The notes: generated from the letters alone by a model not told the origin. A stretch of DNA of 55,912 bases from Chara braunii (GCA_003427395.1 BFEA01000164.1:2529528-2585439), one strand, 5' to 3'; positions 32,840 through 42,878 are shown, counted from the first letter of the stretch. Translations and numbers: made by a program.

Positions 32840-33190
32840 GCGTCCCGTATGGGCATCTGTCGGGCCCCTGACACAGGAAGGAGCCCAAATTTGTCAGTCT
32901 CATCCCAGTGGTCATGAGTTCAAGCCCTGCCTCATCAAGGCGGTTCAAAGTGGTGGTCGGGCGGGCCGCAAAAAGAGCTAGCCCCTGGCAGGATGGACTC
33001 TATCCCCGCACCTTTGATTCATCAATCCGCACCTAAACCTACTGGGCTAGCTCCTAGTTCATTTAGAATGAGAGCAGCCCGGCTATAAGTAGAGTACAGG
33101 CCGGTCCCGTGGGTGTAACAGGCCCACAGCCCGTCATTTAAGACTGGTTTTAGGCTTTCTACTGATTTTTGCCGCCTTCAAGGATAGGCG
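32840..33190 (+). repeat. Possible tRNA-derived SINE fragment
   Basis: GGTCATGAGTTCAAGCCCTG at about 32918-32937 resembles the variable-loop/T-arm part of a tRNA, with a good Pol III B-box (GAGTTCAAGCC). A-box and tail are not evident. The block is GC-richer than its surroundings and starts after an A-rich tract. Tentative only. Confidence 0.25.
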
Positions 33191-33729
33191 GCAGACCCCT
33201 TTCGGTTGCCCTAGTCATAAGGCATGCTCGAGCCTCGTTGCTTTAGCCGGAGCCGATTGACTTGATGTGCCGCCATCGCATCCCGCGCGACTCCCTTTTG
33301 ATAGAGTAACCTCCCGGCCTCTGTGGTCAGCAGTTTAACTTACTAACCCTTTTGCAGTCTTTGCGCGGGTCAAAGTGGCGTGCGCGTTCATTCAAATTTC
33401 TTAATCCACTAATCTTCTTGTTTCTGCGTTCTTCACGACAAAGCAGGCGAGTATTCAAAAAAAAAAAAACCATCGACTCTAGTCTGTGCGCGCCGTGTTC
33501 TGGTATTTGCGTCGGCAAAACTTTTCTCGATCATAACAATTGAGGGATTTACCTCACTTCTAATTTTTAGCCGTCTTCAGTCTATCCGTTGGTGCCAACG
33601 TTCTGTCGACTACAGAAACATGAGCGGATACCCTTGTAAGGGTATCATCTCCGACAGTTTTCCCATACCCCATTAAGCGACGTCCCCGTCGCTGGGTAAT
33701 CTAAATGCAAAGAAAGGCCTCCTGACGCG

Positions 33730-33850
33730 ACAAGTAGTCAAAATTCGATCCCCTGGATGAAGTTGCGGTTTGGAGACTCTCACTGTCCGCCTTGGTGCGT
33801 CCATACTGCCAGGATTTTAACCTGGGTCTCCCTCATATCCAACAATGATA
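33730..33850. repeat. Two tRNA T-arm-like elements in opposite orientation
   Basis: On the plus strand TTCGATCCCC (about 33747-33756) matches a B-box. On the minus strand CCAGGTTAAAATCCTGG (about 33810-33826) is a perfect 5-bp stem with a 7-nt loop, as in a T arm. No complete tRNA can be folded around either; they are probably SINE or retroelement relics. Confidence 0.25.
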
Positions 33851-35300
33851 ATTCCCAAGAAAATATTAATCCATATAAACCCAAGTGGGCATACGGGATC
33901 TGTTTTACAGTTGCAGAGGTCACCAATAGTTCCTCCCCCCAACTTTAGACTTTATTTTGTCAGGATCTTGTTGGATGTCCGAGAAGTTAGGAATCAAAAA
34001 CGAATCCCACTCTTCGGACGCAGGTCTTGACCTAAGTCAGATTTTACCGTCCCACCCGAAGTCTAATGCGAGGGGATCGGCAACCTTGGTCTCAACCCAC
34101 CACAGCCGGTTGATCAAACCGAAACCGCGGCCCACCACGTTGTTATTTTTAGCGATGGTTCCCGTATTGGTTGCGCAATATCGGGTAGAATCCTCCTATC
34201 AATCTAAACCTCACTCTTGATCCCTCCGATATCTACCTGAACCAATTCCATCATTAAGGAGACCCCCTCTCAAGTTTCAGTTCTAGGCCGTAATCGGAAG
34301 GCCCGCTGTCTGGTTATACTTGGTCAGCAGCCCTCGCTGGGAGTTACGTCCCAACGATGCCATATTTCCACCATAGGCTTGGTAATTTCAAATCCCTCTA
34401 ACTGACCGCCTAAAGAGGATGAACAATGATCATTTCATATATATTTAAAAACAATTTGACCATAGAACCTCATCCCATCGTCAGTTTTGAATGAATGAAC
34501 CTTTCTGAGAAGTATATATGAAAATTTTACACCAATAAATTTGATATATCATGATTGTCACACTGTCACTGAACGAGGGGCATCGTCAGAGCCACTTAGG
34601 GGTCGTGTCGTCTAGACTTCGATCACAGGCTGGAAAGACATACGTCTCGGGGATCTTCAATCAACAGAAAAAGTCAACCAAAATATCCAAAAAAAAGTAT
34701 AAAAAGCATTTGTTTGACTTCTTGTCTTGTCGGAAGGCAGAGAAAGAACAACCATTCCATTCATAACATACATTTCTCTGACTCGCGGAGTTTTCCAGAT
34801 GCATCAAAGCTTTTAACTCTTTCGCACCCCCCTTTTTATGATCTTTCTCAACAATAACAATATAAGATAAAGCATGAAAGAAGAATGATCAATAATGTCA
34901 AAGCACATTTAGACCGTACACGTCACATTTCACCCTATCTCTCTGGAACACTTAGACGCTCTTTATGAGCATCCTAGTTCAAGATTTGATAATTTTGTTT
35001 GTACACAAATCCAAGATACTCATTTAACGAAACAAGACCAGATACTAGACCAACTCAGCTGTGAAAGTGAAAGTGTTTCTTGTCGGCATTCCCCATAGAT
35101 AGAGTCATAAATATACAACTCGAGAGAAGGAAAATCGAATAAGCGGCCTCCCTTCAAAGAAAAATAAGTCTGAAACCCATGTTATATACATTTCCTATCC
35201 TCATTCACTAAACTACACATGCCGAACCAATTATATATCATAATACAGATCTCAAAATTTATCGACATTCTCCTAGTTGCTAACAACATTACCACCCAAG
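33851..35300. other. AT-rich intergenic DNA, no gene seen
   Basis: No frame longer than about 90 codons and no recognisable motif on either strand. This stretch lies left of the chimeric junction, so its relation to the gypsy element on the right is unproven. Confidence 0.5.

Positions 35301-35331
<31 letters not shown>
35301..35331 (+). repeat. Poly-A run (31 A)
   Basis: Uninterrupted A homopolymer 30 bp from the adapter junction. Confidence 0.95.
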
Positions 35332-35334
<3 letters not shown>

Positions 35335-35361
35335 CCTCTCCTACTCTGACTCCCGTAAGGG

Positions 35362-35399
35362 CTGTCTCTTATACACATCTAGATGTGTATAAGAGACAG
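35362..35399. other. Nextera mate-pair junction adapter (contaminant)
   Basis: CTGTCTCTTATACACATCT at 35362-35380 is followed immediately by its reverse complement at 35381-35399. This is the Tn5 mosaic end in both orientations, the circularisation junction of Nextera mate-pair libraries. It is not genomic. Translation gives the well-known artefact peptide SYTHLDVYKRQ. Sequence on the two sides came from the two ends of a library molecule, so adjacency here is not evidence of linkage. Confidence 0.98.
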
Positions 35400-35502
35400 A
35401 TTTTACCCTTCCTACTCAAGGTGTACAAAGCCTTACTAAGGGATAGAAAGGATCGTGAATGGCTGCAGAGATCATAGGAGGTCAAGGTACATACTTCTCC
35501 CC

Positions 35503-36288
35503 CTAATCTATCACACTAAGGTTTACATGCCTATATAACTGAGCTCTGAACCCATCCTTAGCCTTCTTAACAGGGTTTCCTTCCCTGTCAATAAGTTTTT
35601 TGTTCTCATCCAACCTCACCAAACTCTTTTCCTCGTTAATCTTAAGCCCAGGGCATTCCTCCCTCAGATGCATCCCCTTCATGCAATACCAACACAATTT
35701 TTTGTCCTCACTTCTTGACTTTTTGACAGAATGATGTGGAACTGTCATCCCCTTCTCTCTACCTGCTTCCACCATCTCAGAACAAGGTCTCTTTTTACTA
35801 CCCCTGGATTCGCCTTCATTTGAAGACTTTGTAAAAGTGTCAAATGTCATTAGGTCAACCCGTTTGTTATCAGGGCTTGGAATGATAGTGGGCTGATCTC
35901 TGTTCTCTTTTCTTGGTCCCAACACTTCTCTGCTTGCTTTCCTTAAGCCTTGCCATAGTGCGTGAAGTGTCTCTGTAACATTCATGATTTCATACCTCAG
36001 CTCGTCGTTCCATACAACTATCTTTATTGGCGTTTCTGCTTCTTCCCCTTGAGCAACCATTCTGAGACTTTCAACCTTCTTCTCTGTTACCTTCCACTTT
36101 TCTTTCCAATATTTGCTCTCCTTCGTTCTTCTTTCCTTTACAGCCTCTATCTCCTTTTCTTGCTTACTAATCTTCCCTTCCAGCTTGCCAATTTCCTTCT
36201 CCAATTTTTCTCGCTCAATCCTTTTTTTTTCCACCTCCTTGTTTTTACTGTCCAGGACAACATTTAATGATTTCTCTTGTTTTTTCAA
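35503..36288 (-). CDS. 3' gag-like ORF, coiled coil plus zinc knuckle part
   Basis: This 261-codon open frame has three parts. Residues 1-85 are Lys/Glu-rich with heptad spacing (coiled coil). The middle includes an ELRYEIMNVTETLHALWQGL segment. A CCHC knuckle is formed by Cys199, Cys202, His207, Cys212 (CWYCMKGMHLREEC, 35653-35694), followed by a short basic tail. CCHC knuckles of this spacing bind nucleic acid in Gag nucleocapsids. It continues the module at 36489-37746 after stops and frameshifts, so the true N-terminus lies upstream. Placement downstream of integrase is unusual. It may be the gag of a second element whose remainder is lost at the adapter junction, or an accessory ORF of this one. 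Confidence 0.7.
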   Translation of the reverse strand: MKKQEKSLNVVLDSKNKEVEKKRIEREKLEKEIGKLEGKISKQEKEIEAVKERRTKESKYWKEKWKVTEKKVESLRMVAQGEEAETPIKIVVWNDELRYEIMNVTETLHALWQGLRKASREVLGPRKENRDQPTIIPSPDNKRVDLMTFDTFTKSSNEGESRGSKKRPCSEMVEAGREKGMTVPHHSVKKSRSEDKKLCWYCMKGMHLREECPGLKINEEKSLVRLDENKKLIDREGNPVKKAKDGFRAQLYRHVNLSVID

Positions 36289-36488
36289 CCCTTGTTGCTC
36301 CTCTTTACTTTGCTTATTTCAGCCCTCATGCTCTCTATTTTTTTTCCCATCTCTTCCACCTGTGCATCCCTGTTTTTTTCCCTCTTCCTCAATCTTTAGA
36401 TCTCTTTTAGGACTGCAGGGATGTGGTTTGCTACTCCTTGAATGAGTAATTTATCCTTCCCTTTTATCCTTTTTTTGAATTCTCTCAA

Positions 36489-37771
36489 TGAAGTCTCCAA
36501 CTTTTCAGCCTCGTCATTCCCTCTCCGACTCTTTCCGGCGTCCTCCAATTTCTCTGCCACCTCTGCTTCTCACTCAAGGATCCACTCACAGTCATCTCGA
36601 AGTAGCTCATGCAACTTAATTAACCTGTCTGATGCCAACTTAGAGCCCTTAATTGTTTCAGTCAACAAGATCCTCTCGATCGTCAAACTCCAAGGGACAT
36701 CTGCAGGTAGTTCATCTTCTTTCATTGAAGCGATCATTTTGTTCCTCCATTCCTTATTTTCTTTCCTCCCTCTTTTCTCTCTCCTCCTTGGTCGTTCTCC
36801 TTGATGCTGGTTCTTTGAGAGGATTCTCAGCTGCTGTCGTTCCTGTCTCTCTCCCTGTTTGATTCTTCTCATCTTCCTCCTTCTCATTCTCTTTTACTTC
36901 CTCTTTTCCCTTCGCTACCTCTTCCACTTCCTCTTTCCTCTCTTCTTCTCCCTCTTTGTCTTGCTCACTTTCTTCTTCTTCTTCCTTACTTCGCTTCTTC
37001 TCCCTGCTCCTTCCCTTTTTTTGCACTCTTGTGATCTTGCTTGCTGACCCATTTCCCTTCTGAGTTGTTGTCCTCTTATTGTCAAGTACTTGTTTAAGGG
37101 TCACATCATCTTCATCAATTTCCTGTTGACCCTTTCTCTCCAGCCTCTCTCCTCTTCTTCCTATCCACAATCCCTGCTCTTGAAGTAACTGTTTTTTCTT
37201 CTGTCTCTGCACGACTAGGGTGTAAGTTCTTCTGAACTTGCCAAAAAATCCTCCCCAGGTATTTGATTCCTCCTTGATCTTCCTTACATTCTCATATTCC
37301 CTGGGGTTCACTCTTGTCATTACCTGTTTCAACTTCTCCTCTTCCTTCCACCATTTTCTCTCTGCACACAGAGCAATGCTGTCCTCGAAGTCTTCCACAT
37401 TCGGCCCCATCGAAAATGATATCATCCTCGATCTCCTCTTTCCTCAGATTCTCATATTCAGCCCACATCTCCGTTTTAAAGGTCATCCACCCCAGGCAGT
37501 CGGTGGTAATCTCTTCAATTTTCAATTGACACTCCCCCACACCCGTCACTCTGAGCAGCATGGTAGGGGTGTCCCACTCCCTCCTGAAGGCATAATCCTC
37601 AACTCCCTCATGAACAACCTCAAATTGTCCCCCTTCTTGTAGATCGGCATTCCATCCACGTCCCTGGTTACCCGCTGTAACCCCTGCCACCGTTCTCTGC
37701 CAGAGGTTGACCTAGAAGGCCCTGCCATCCCTCCTTTCCGTGTCATCGCCGCTCCTTTTACAGGATTAAGC
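36489..37771 (-). pseudogene. 3' gag-like ORF, capsid-like and acidic linker part, broken
   Basis: It starts after an acceptor-like TGTGTGCAG at 37772-37780, with ATG at about 37746 (MTRKGGMAGPSRS). The first frame gives YKKGDNLRLFMRE. The next frame (37690-37292) gives EDYAFRREW, GECQLKIEEITTDCLGWMTF and ending IIFDG. A third (37425-36754) gives NVEDFEDSIALCAERKWW and VNPREYENVRKI, then a long Lys/Glu linker. FDG and Trp-rich helical motifs of this kind are typical of Ty3/gypsy capsid regions. Two frameshifts (about 37620 and 37410) and later stops make it a pseudogene. It belongs with 35503-36288. Confidence 0.6.
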
Positions 37772-37912
37772 CTGCACACATAAAAGAACGAAGAAAGTGG
37801 CAGGTGCAATGGGGAGTTAGCAGCCGGGTAACGATATCAGGTTCGCAAATGATGCAATCACAAGAGGTTTTGAGTAGGATCGAATTGACTTATCTTCAAG
37901 TTATTGACTCAC
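37772..37912 (-). promoter_or_regulatory. Candidate 141-bp intron with consensus splice sites between integrase and the 3' ORF
   Basis: On the minus strand the last integrase codons contain GAG/GTGAGT (donor, intron from 37912). A pyrimidine-rich stretch and TGTGTGCAG/G (acceptor, ending 37772) precede the 3' gag-like ORF. Joining these two sites in phase gives a TAA after one codon, so fusion to integrase is not predicted. The acceptor could instead serve an upstream donor to make a subgenomic mRNA. Confidence 0.35.
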
Positions 37913-39241
37913 CTCATTTCTTGTTCTGAATTTTTTCAACCTGGATTCAGAAACCCAGTCTCGCCTTGGCGTTCCATCCATCTCCTCCAGCTCATATGCC
38001 CCATGATTCCTCTGGCGTCGAACCTTATACGGCCCCAACCATCTCTTATCCAATTTCCTTGACCATTGTTTTTCCAGGGATGAGTCATACAACAGCACTA
38101 CGTCCCCGATTGCCAATGATTCAGCTCGTACGCGAGGAAGTTGGTCCCATCTTTCCTTGTCTTTTCCCCGACTGTCGGTCACTTTCTCGACTGCTTCCTG
38201 AATCCTTTCCTCTGTGACACTGGCCTGTCTGGCTCGGATGTCAAGTAATTCTTCAAGTGGCAAGTCGTTTTCAAGATCTTCTCTCCACCAGGTCTTCAGG
38301 AAGCTTTCTATTGGAAAGGTGGCGTGTCTCTCATACCATAAGGTCGCAGGAGCATACCCTGTGGTTCTCCTAACTGTGATATTTTCGACGAAGAATACCG
38401 TCCGTAGGAATTTAGGCCACAAGTTTGGTTTTCCCGCTGTCCATTTTGCCAGTAAGTTCGTGATGGTGCTGTGCCCTCTTTCCACCGGTGCGTTAGCCTG
38501 AGGATGTGTCATGGTGGTGTACTTAGCGATTCCCCCGATATCATCCAATAACTCTTTAACCTCCCCGCATGTGAATTCCGACCCTCTATCCATCGTGAAT
38601 TCTACTACGAAAGGATACCGGAGGTAATAGTCTTTGATGCACTCAGCCAAAACTGTCCCAGTCTTGGTCCGAATAAACTTCCCATCAACAAATCCCGTGA
38701 GATTGTTTCTGGCATCAAAAATGTAGTTGTAACCCCCAAGTCCCAGCGGCATTGCCAGCAAATCCAAGTGGACTACTGCCCCTACATTTTTGATATATCT
38801 CGGGTGAAGAGGTTTTTTATACCTGATCGGCGATCTGACCTGGCACGGTACGCATGACTCACAATAATTCCTAACCATCCCGTACATACCTTCCCAAAAG
38901 TAGAGCTCAGTCACCTTCTTGAGGGTAGCGGAAAATCCCCTGTGACCACCAACAGGTCTGTCATGGAAGGTAGCTATGACATCAATCTGTCGATTTCTGC
39001 CACAGATAACCCTTCTAGGAGGTCCTCTTTTATCCCTAATGAAAAGATGGACACACCTCACTACATAATGATCCCTCATGCAGAGAATTTTCTCACCAAC
39101 TTCCCTTTCTCGCTTGTCGCCTGAGAGAAGAAGTCTCATTTGTAGATGGAACCCATCGTACTCTTCTTCCCGAAAATCTTTCGAAATTTCACCTTTGCTC
39201 AAATTCCTCTCCCTCCATTTCTTCATCAAACTCAGTGTCAT
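37901..39241 (-). CDS. Ty3/gypsy integrase
   Basis: This 446-codon open frame inserts element cDNA into chromosomes. Its N-terminal HHCC zinc domain has His93, His100, Cys130 and Cys133. The catalytic core DDE residues are Asp160 (VVHLDLLAMPLG), Asp218 (FTMDRGSEF) and Glu254 (APVERGHST), giving the diagnostic 35-residue D-E spacing. The C-terminal region has the LGPYKVRRQ and ESRLKKF motifs seen in plant gypsy integrases; no chromodomain is evident. The first 15-20 residues overlap the frame ending at 39189 and probably lie beyond a frameshift, so the native protein is part of the pol polyprotein. All key residues are present, in contrast to RT. Confidence 0.93.
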   Translation of the reverse strand: MTLSLMKKWRERNLSKGEISKDFREEEYDGFHLQMRLLLSGDKREREVGEKILCMRDHYVVRCVHLFIRDKRGPPRRVICGRNRQIDVIATFHDRPVGGHRGFSATLKKVTELYFWEGMYGMVRNYCESCVPCQVRSPIRYKKPLHPRYIKNVGAVVHLDLLAMPLGLGGYNYIFDARNNLTGFVDGKFIRTKTGTVLAECIKDYYLRYPFVVEFTMDRGSEFTCGEVKELLDDIGGIAKYTTMTHPQANAPVERGHSTITNLLAKWTAGKPNLWPKFLRTVFFVENITVRRTTGYAPATLWYERHATFPIESFLKTWWREDLENDLPLEELLDIRARQASVTEERIQEAVEKVTDSRGKDKERWDQLPRVRAESLAIGDVVLLYDSSLEKQWSRKLDKRWLGPYKVRRQRNHGAYELEEMDGTPRRDWVSESRLKKFRTRNEVSQ

Positions 39242-39743
39242 CTCTCAATATTATCTCATCCGCCTTTACTGTTTCTCTTTCTTCTTCGGTCCGAACTTGC
39301 AGGAAAGAGTTCACAAGGTGATGTACTCTCCCCACTATCAATAAATATCGATTCACCTGCCTTGTTCCTGCCTCACTCGTAACAGGTTCCTCTGTCAATC
39401 TGTAACTCTCAGCTAAAGCTAATTCCGCCATCCATTCCCCATTTCTTTCTCCCCACGGGTCCTCTTCGACGAAAGGTTTTAATACCAACCTTTCATCCTT
39501 CGCGAAAGTCGTTGGTGCGAAGCATATAGGTTTTCCCTCTCGCACCTCATTATCATCGATTCTTAAGGTCCATGCATTAATGTGGAGTTGCATGTTATCT
39601 TCTTCCAAGAATCCGTCTACCGGCGGCGTCTCTTCGTTAGCTTCTCCAGACTTCTCTCACTCTATCATGCTCAACCCATCCGCTCTGTTCTTATTCCCTG
39701 GAATGTGCCTCAACTGGAAATCAAACATCCAGATGTAGGTGAG
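39189..39743 (-). pseudogene. RNase H tail and pol connection region
   Basis: From about 39743 the minus strand reads LTYIWMFDFQLRHIPGNKNR with ADGLS, the usual end of a gypsy RNase H domain, then a TGA-interrupted linker. The open part 39608-39189 is acidic and without a recognised domain. It ends where integrase continues in another frame, implying a frameshift at about 39190-39240. Confidence 0.7.
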
Positions 39744-40109
39744 TCATCTGGTAACTGTAGGATCAGCTGAAGAGAAGTTCCTAAGCGAATACATAAGGGC
39801 TGTTAAATCTACCCTAAGAATGAATATTTTTTCAAAGAGATAATATATGAAGATGCCTAGGCAGTGTAGAACCGTCAAGGCCTCCTTCTTGAATTGGGAG
39901 TAGTTCCTCTTAGTTGAATTGAGAGTTCGACTCTCAAAGCGCAACGTTTTTTCCTTACCCTCATGATCCGTCTGTATCAAGACTCCTCCCAAGGCAGTGG
40001 GTCCGGCATCGGTTTCTATTATGAAGGGCCGTTCTAAGATTGCTTCGTAATCCGGAACCCCCCGTTCCAGACCTCCTTCCTCAAATTCCTTCTTTAAATC
40101 TCTCACCAC
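39744..40109 (-). CDS. Ty3/gypsy RNase H domain (pol fragment)
   Basis: The 121-codon fragment reads PFIIETDAGPTALGGVLIQ, the first Asp motif of the LTR-element RNase H domain. LRFESRTLNSTKRNYSQFKKEALTVLHCL follows, carrying the catalytic Glu region. In an active element it degrades the RNA strand during reverse transcription. It is separated from RT by about 65 bp containing stops and a frame change, so it is a piece of a broken polyprotein, not a gene of its own. Confidence 0.85.
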   Translation of the reverse strand: MVRDLKKEFEEGGLERGVPDYEAILERPFIIETDAGPTALGGVLIQTDHEGKEKTLRFESRTLNSTKRNYSQFKKEALTVLHCLGIFIYYLFEKIFILRVDLTALMYSLRNFSSADPTVTR

Positions 40110-40175
40110 CTGCTCCTGCTTCTCTCCCTACTCTCATTCTTGATTCTTCCTAACTAATTTGCTTACGTGCTCAGT

Positions 40176-41093
40176 CTAAGCGGCGAACCTCTTAATAAAT
40201 ATCCTCCAGAATCCACATGTCCCAAGAAAATACCTCACCTCACCTATATTCTTGAATGGTATCGGCCACTCAAGAATTTTGTTTGTTTTCTTGGTATCCG
40301 GACGACGACCCTGCTCATTACACACAAACCAAAAAATGGTTGCCTCTCTCATGCAATGTCTGGATTTTGCACCGCTCGCCGTTAGGTTATGTTCTTGCAC
40401 GAGATCAGCCACCTTCCTTAGATCATTAGCATGATCCCAGACGAACTTTCGAATGTAAGGTGCAACCTCTTGCTCATCCTTTATCATCGGCCCTTTCACT
40501 GCAAGACCATCGATACAGGGCTCAGTGATCTGTGGACTAATCGGTTGCATTACTCTGACCATACTCCTCTGAACCATGGCTACCGCATTAGTCCACCCCT
40601 GAGATGCTACGTTCATGTGGATCAGTCCCCTAGGAGTGTGCATCGCAGTTATCAGCCTATCGGTCGGATAAACTGAAAACTGATCATAACCAGAGTAGAG
40701 GTCTATAAGAGAAATAATAGACCTCCATGCATATGGTTCAGAAAGCCGAACAGCGTTAGGGAGCCTTCTTGCATCCCTAACAGTCACGACATTCAGTCTT
40801 TGTAAGTCTTGCACCCACCTGAGTACACCGTTTGGCTTAATAAAACAGAACCAAGGTGAAGCATAAGGCCCACTAGAGAATCGTGCCATGTGCAAGTCAA
40901 TCTTTCCATCGAGGTATTCCACCACTCTCCTCTGATCATCAGGATTCGGGTATCTGGCTCCTCTAATATTCCACGGCTGGTGCGGGACTGTATGGTTTCT
41001 GATCATAACTACCTTGTCCACATTTAACCTCCGTCTCTGCTCATTATTAAAGGCATAGGCGCAATGTTTCTCTTTCATTAAACTTATTACCAA
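40176..41093 (-). pseudogene. Ty3/gypsy reverse transcriptase, catalytic motif lost
   Basis: The 305-codon frame contains the ordered RT motifs: ASPWFCFIKPNG and LRWVQDLQRLN (fingers), SLIDLYSGYDQ with the first catalytic Asp131, and AMHTPRG. ITEPCIDGLAVKG sits where gypsy elements carry Y-x-D-D. Residues 193-196 read CIDG, so the tyrosine and second aspartate are replaced; each change needs only one A-to-G step. TNKILEWPIPFKNIGEVRYFLG is the usual RT-RNase H connection. The frame is open but predicted inactive. It belongs to the minus-strand pol region between protease (41555-41990) and RNase H. Confidence 0.9.
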
Positions 41094-41266
41094 TGCTCTC
41101 TCCTACTTTGTCGGAAAGTCAGGTTCCCCAATGATCAACTCTTCGTTGATGCGGCAGGCTTCTTCTTTCCACTTCTCCCTCATTTGTCTTATCAGTTCCC
41201 TCTCCTTCTCATAGTATACACCCTCTTCGTGTGTTACTAGTACCGGGACTGGACTATTCTTTTTGT

Positions 41267-41503
41267 CTACTGTCTTCTACCTCCTTTTGCCTCCTTGCTT
41301 GAGCCCACCCCTAAAAAATGTTGACCGCTTGATTGGGCATATGGTCCCTGCATTTTTACATCTCGCGGGGGTGGCCTATATACTAAACTTATTCTTCCTC
41401 CTTCCGGATATTCCCCCAACCCATCAGCCAAGGGCATGATGGCTTCTTGGTCGACCATCTCATAGGCTGAGACCATGCACATTGTCTGGTCTCTATTTGC
41501 CAA
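41267..41503 (-). pseudogene. Pol spacer between protease and RT
   Basis: A 78-codon open stretch without a recognised domain (GLGEYPEGGRISLVYRPPP). It sits where gypsy polyproteins have a variable linker. Downstream stops separate it from RT. Confidence 0.4.
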
Positions 41504-41554
41504 GCTCAGAACCAGTCCCTCATCCTCTTCCTCTTCTTCTTCCTCGCCTGCTCC

Positions 41555-42251
41555 TCACTCTAATTCCCTTCTTCTGTCCACCGACTCTTCAAACGTATAG
41601 GATCCTGCGTTGAGACGATTCTTTGAACAGTGGGGACCCGTATTCTTACATGTAAGTACTTCGAAATTCCGACATACCGGGTCGCACAATATTACGTACA
41701 TACTTCCATCATGCTTATTCATGATGAGAGTTTCTGACCTCGACAGGAAAGACCTTCCCAATAATATGGGAAGATCCAGACTCGGCATGATGTAGAAGTA
41801 GGAACGGACCTTAATCCGCCCTACTTCCACGATGACGTTTGAGGCGACGCCTGTATAACCTTACTTCCTACTACCTCCATTAAGGAATCCGAAGTCGCTC
41901 TTATCAACTTCTAATCACAATCTCTCAACTGTTTCTAAATTCATAATATTCATTTCCGCCCCTGTATCTGTCATTTCAGGGCATTCTCTTCCCCTAATAA
42001 CTTCTATGGAACCAGTCCATACAGATTTTCAATCCATCTTGCTCCCAGCGACAATCCAGTTCACATGCTTCGAGATCAAATCTCCCATACTTACCGTCGT
42101 CACTTTCTTTCGTGTCAGTTTTGCCTTAACTAATTCTCTGAGTTTAGGGGCTGTTGCCAACATCTCCTTCAAATTTAGCAGCTCGTTATGTCCGTCGAGA
42201 AGCTTGTTTACCAAATTTTCGAGGTCTACCCCCTCTTCAATAGATGTCTAA
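41555..42251 (-). pseudogene. Retropepsin-like aspartic protease, broken
   Basis: The active-site triad DTG lies at 41960-41968 in MTDTGAEMNIM. The C-terminal hydrophobic motif LDLPILLGRSFL is at about 41760-41790. Upstream in the same frame is the alpha-helical pre-protease region (LLNLKEMLATAPKLRELVKAKLTRK, about 42090-42180). TGA and TAA codons interrupt between these parts. In an active element it would cleave Gag and Pol. About 90 residues between DTG and the end fits the family. Confidence 0.8.
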
Positions 42252-42467
42252 TACTTCCACTTTTTCTGACTTTTCCCCGGTCTACTCTTTTTCTTCCTTA
42301 ACCCCTTGCTTACGTTTATTGGCCCTCTGCTCGGCGCGCTTATCCTTCTCTTCTTTCTGTTGTTCATCCTGATCCTTTTCCTCTTCGCCTATGTCAATAG
42401 AGGGTTCAGCAGGAGGAGGAGGCGGAGCCTGCTCCTGTTCCTTAGTTGTATTCCCTCCTTTTGTCCG

Positions 42468-42878
42468 TCAAGCAGTGTACGGCAAGGAACTCGTAAGGGT
42501 TTGGTAAGCTGCCTCGGGTCCTGCCGCCAAACTCGCCCTTATTGCCCTTAGATTGGGTTCTCGAGGTCTTTCTTCACCACTTCCCTGACTCATAGTAAAT
42601 ACGTGCGGAGCTCTTAACTCCATAATTTTAACTTCCTCACATATACCCATCATTCGAGTATTTAGCCTTCCTATGTTATTTATCAGGACTTTCATCCTCT
42701 CTATGGTGTCTTTTGCTGACTCCCTGACTACTTCATCCTCTCTTGGTTCAAGCTCGATCAACGGAGCATCCTCTTCTTCTTGGCCTAACTTTAGTCCTTT
42801 CTTTAGTTTCTCCCCTAACTCGGTCACATCTTCTACCTCAATAAAAGGATCTTCCTTTTCTTGCCAGATTCGAAACAT
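42468..42878 (-). pseudogene. Gag/Pol acidic linker frame
   Basis: The 136-codon open frame is Glu-rich in its first half (VEDVTELGEKLKKGLKLGQ) with helical character, RESAKDTIERMKVLINNIGRL in the middle, and no known motif. It lies between the zinc knuckle and protease, the normal position of a Gag C-terminal spacer. Confidence 0.5.

Noticed and set aside
35277-35477. Open frame of 66 codons across 35277-35477
   Set aside because: It is poly-Lys from the A-run fused to the SYTHLDVYKRQ peptide of the Nextera adapter; synthetic.
36859-37047. Plus-strand Leu/Phe/Ser-rich frames over 35.9-37.0 kb
   Set aside because: Shadows of the Lys/Glu-rich minus-strand gag-like linker.
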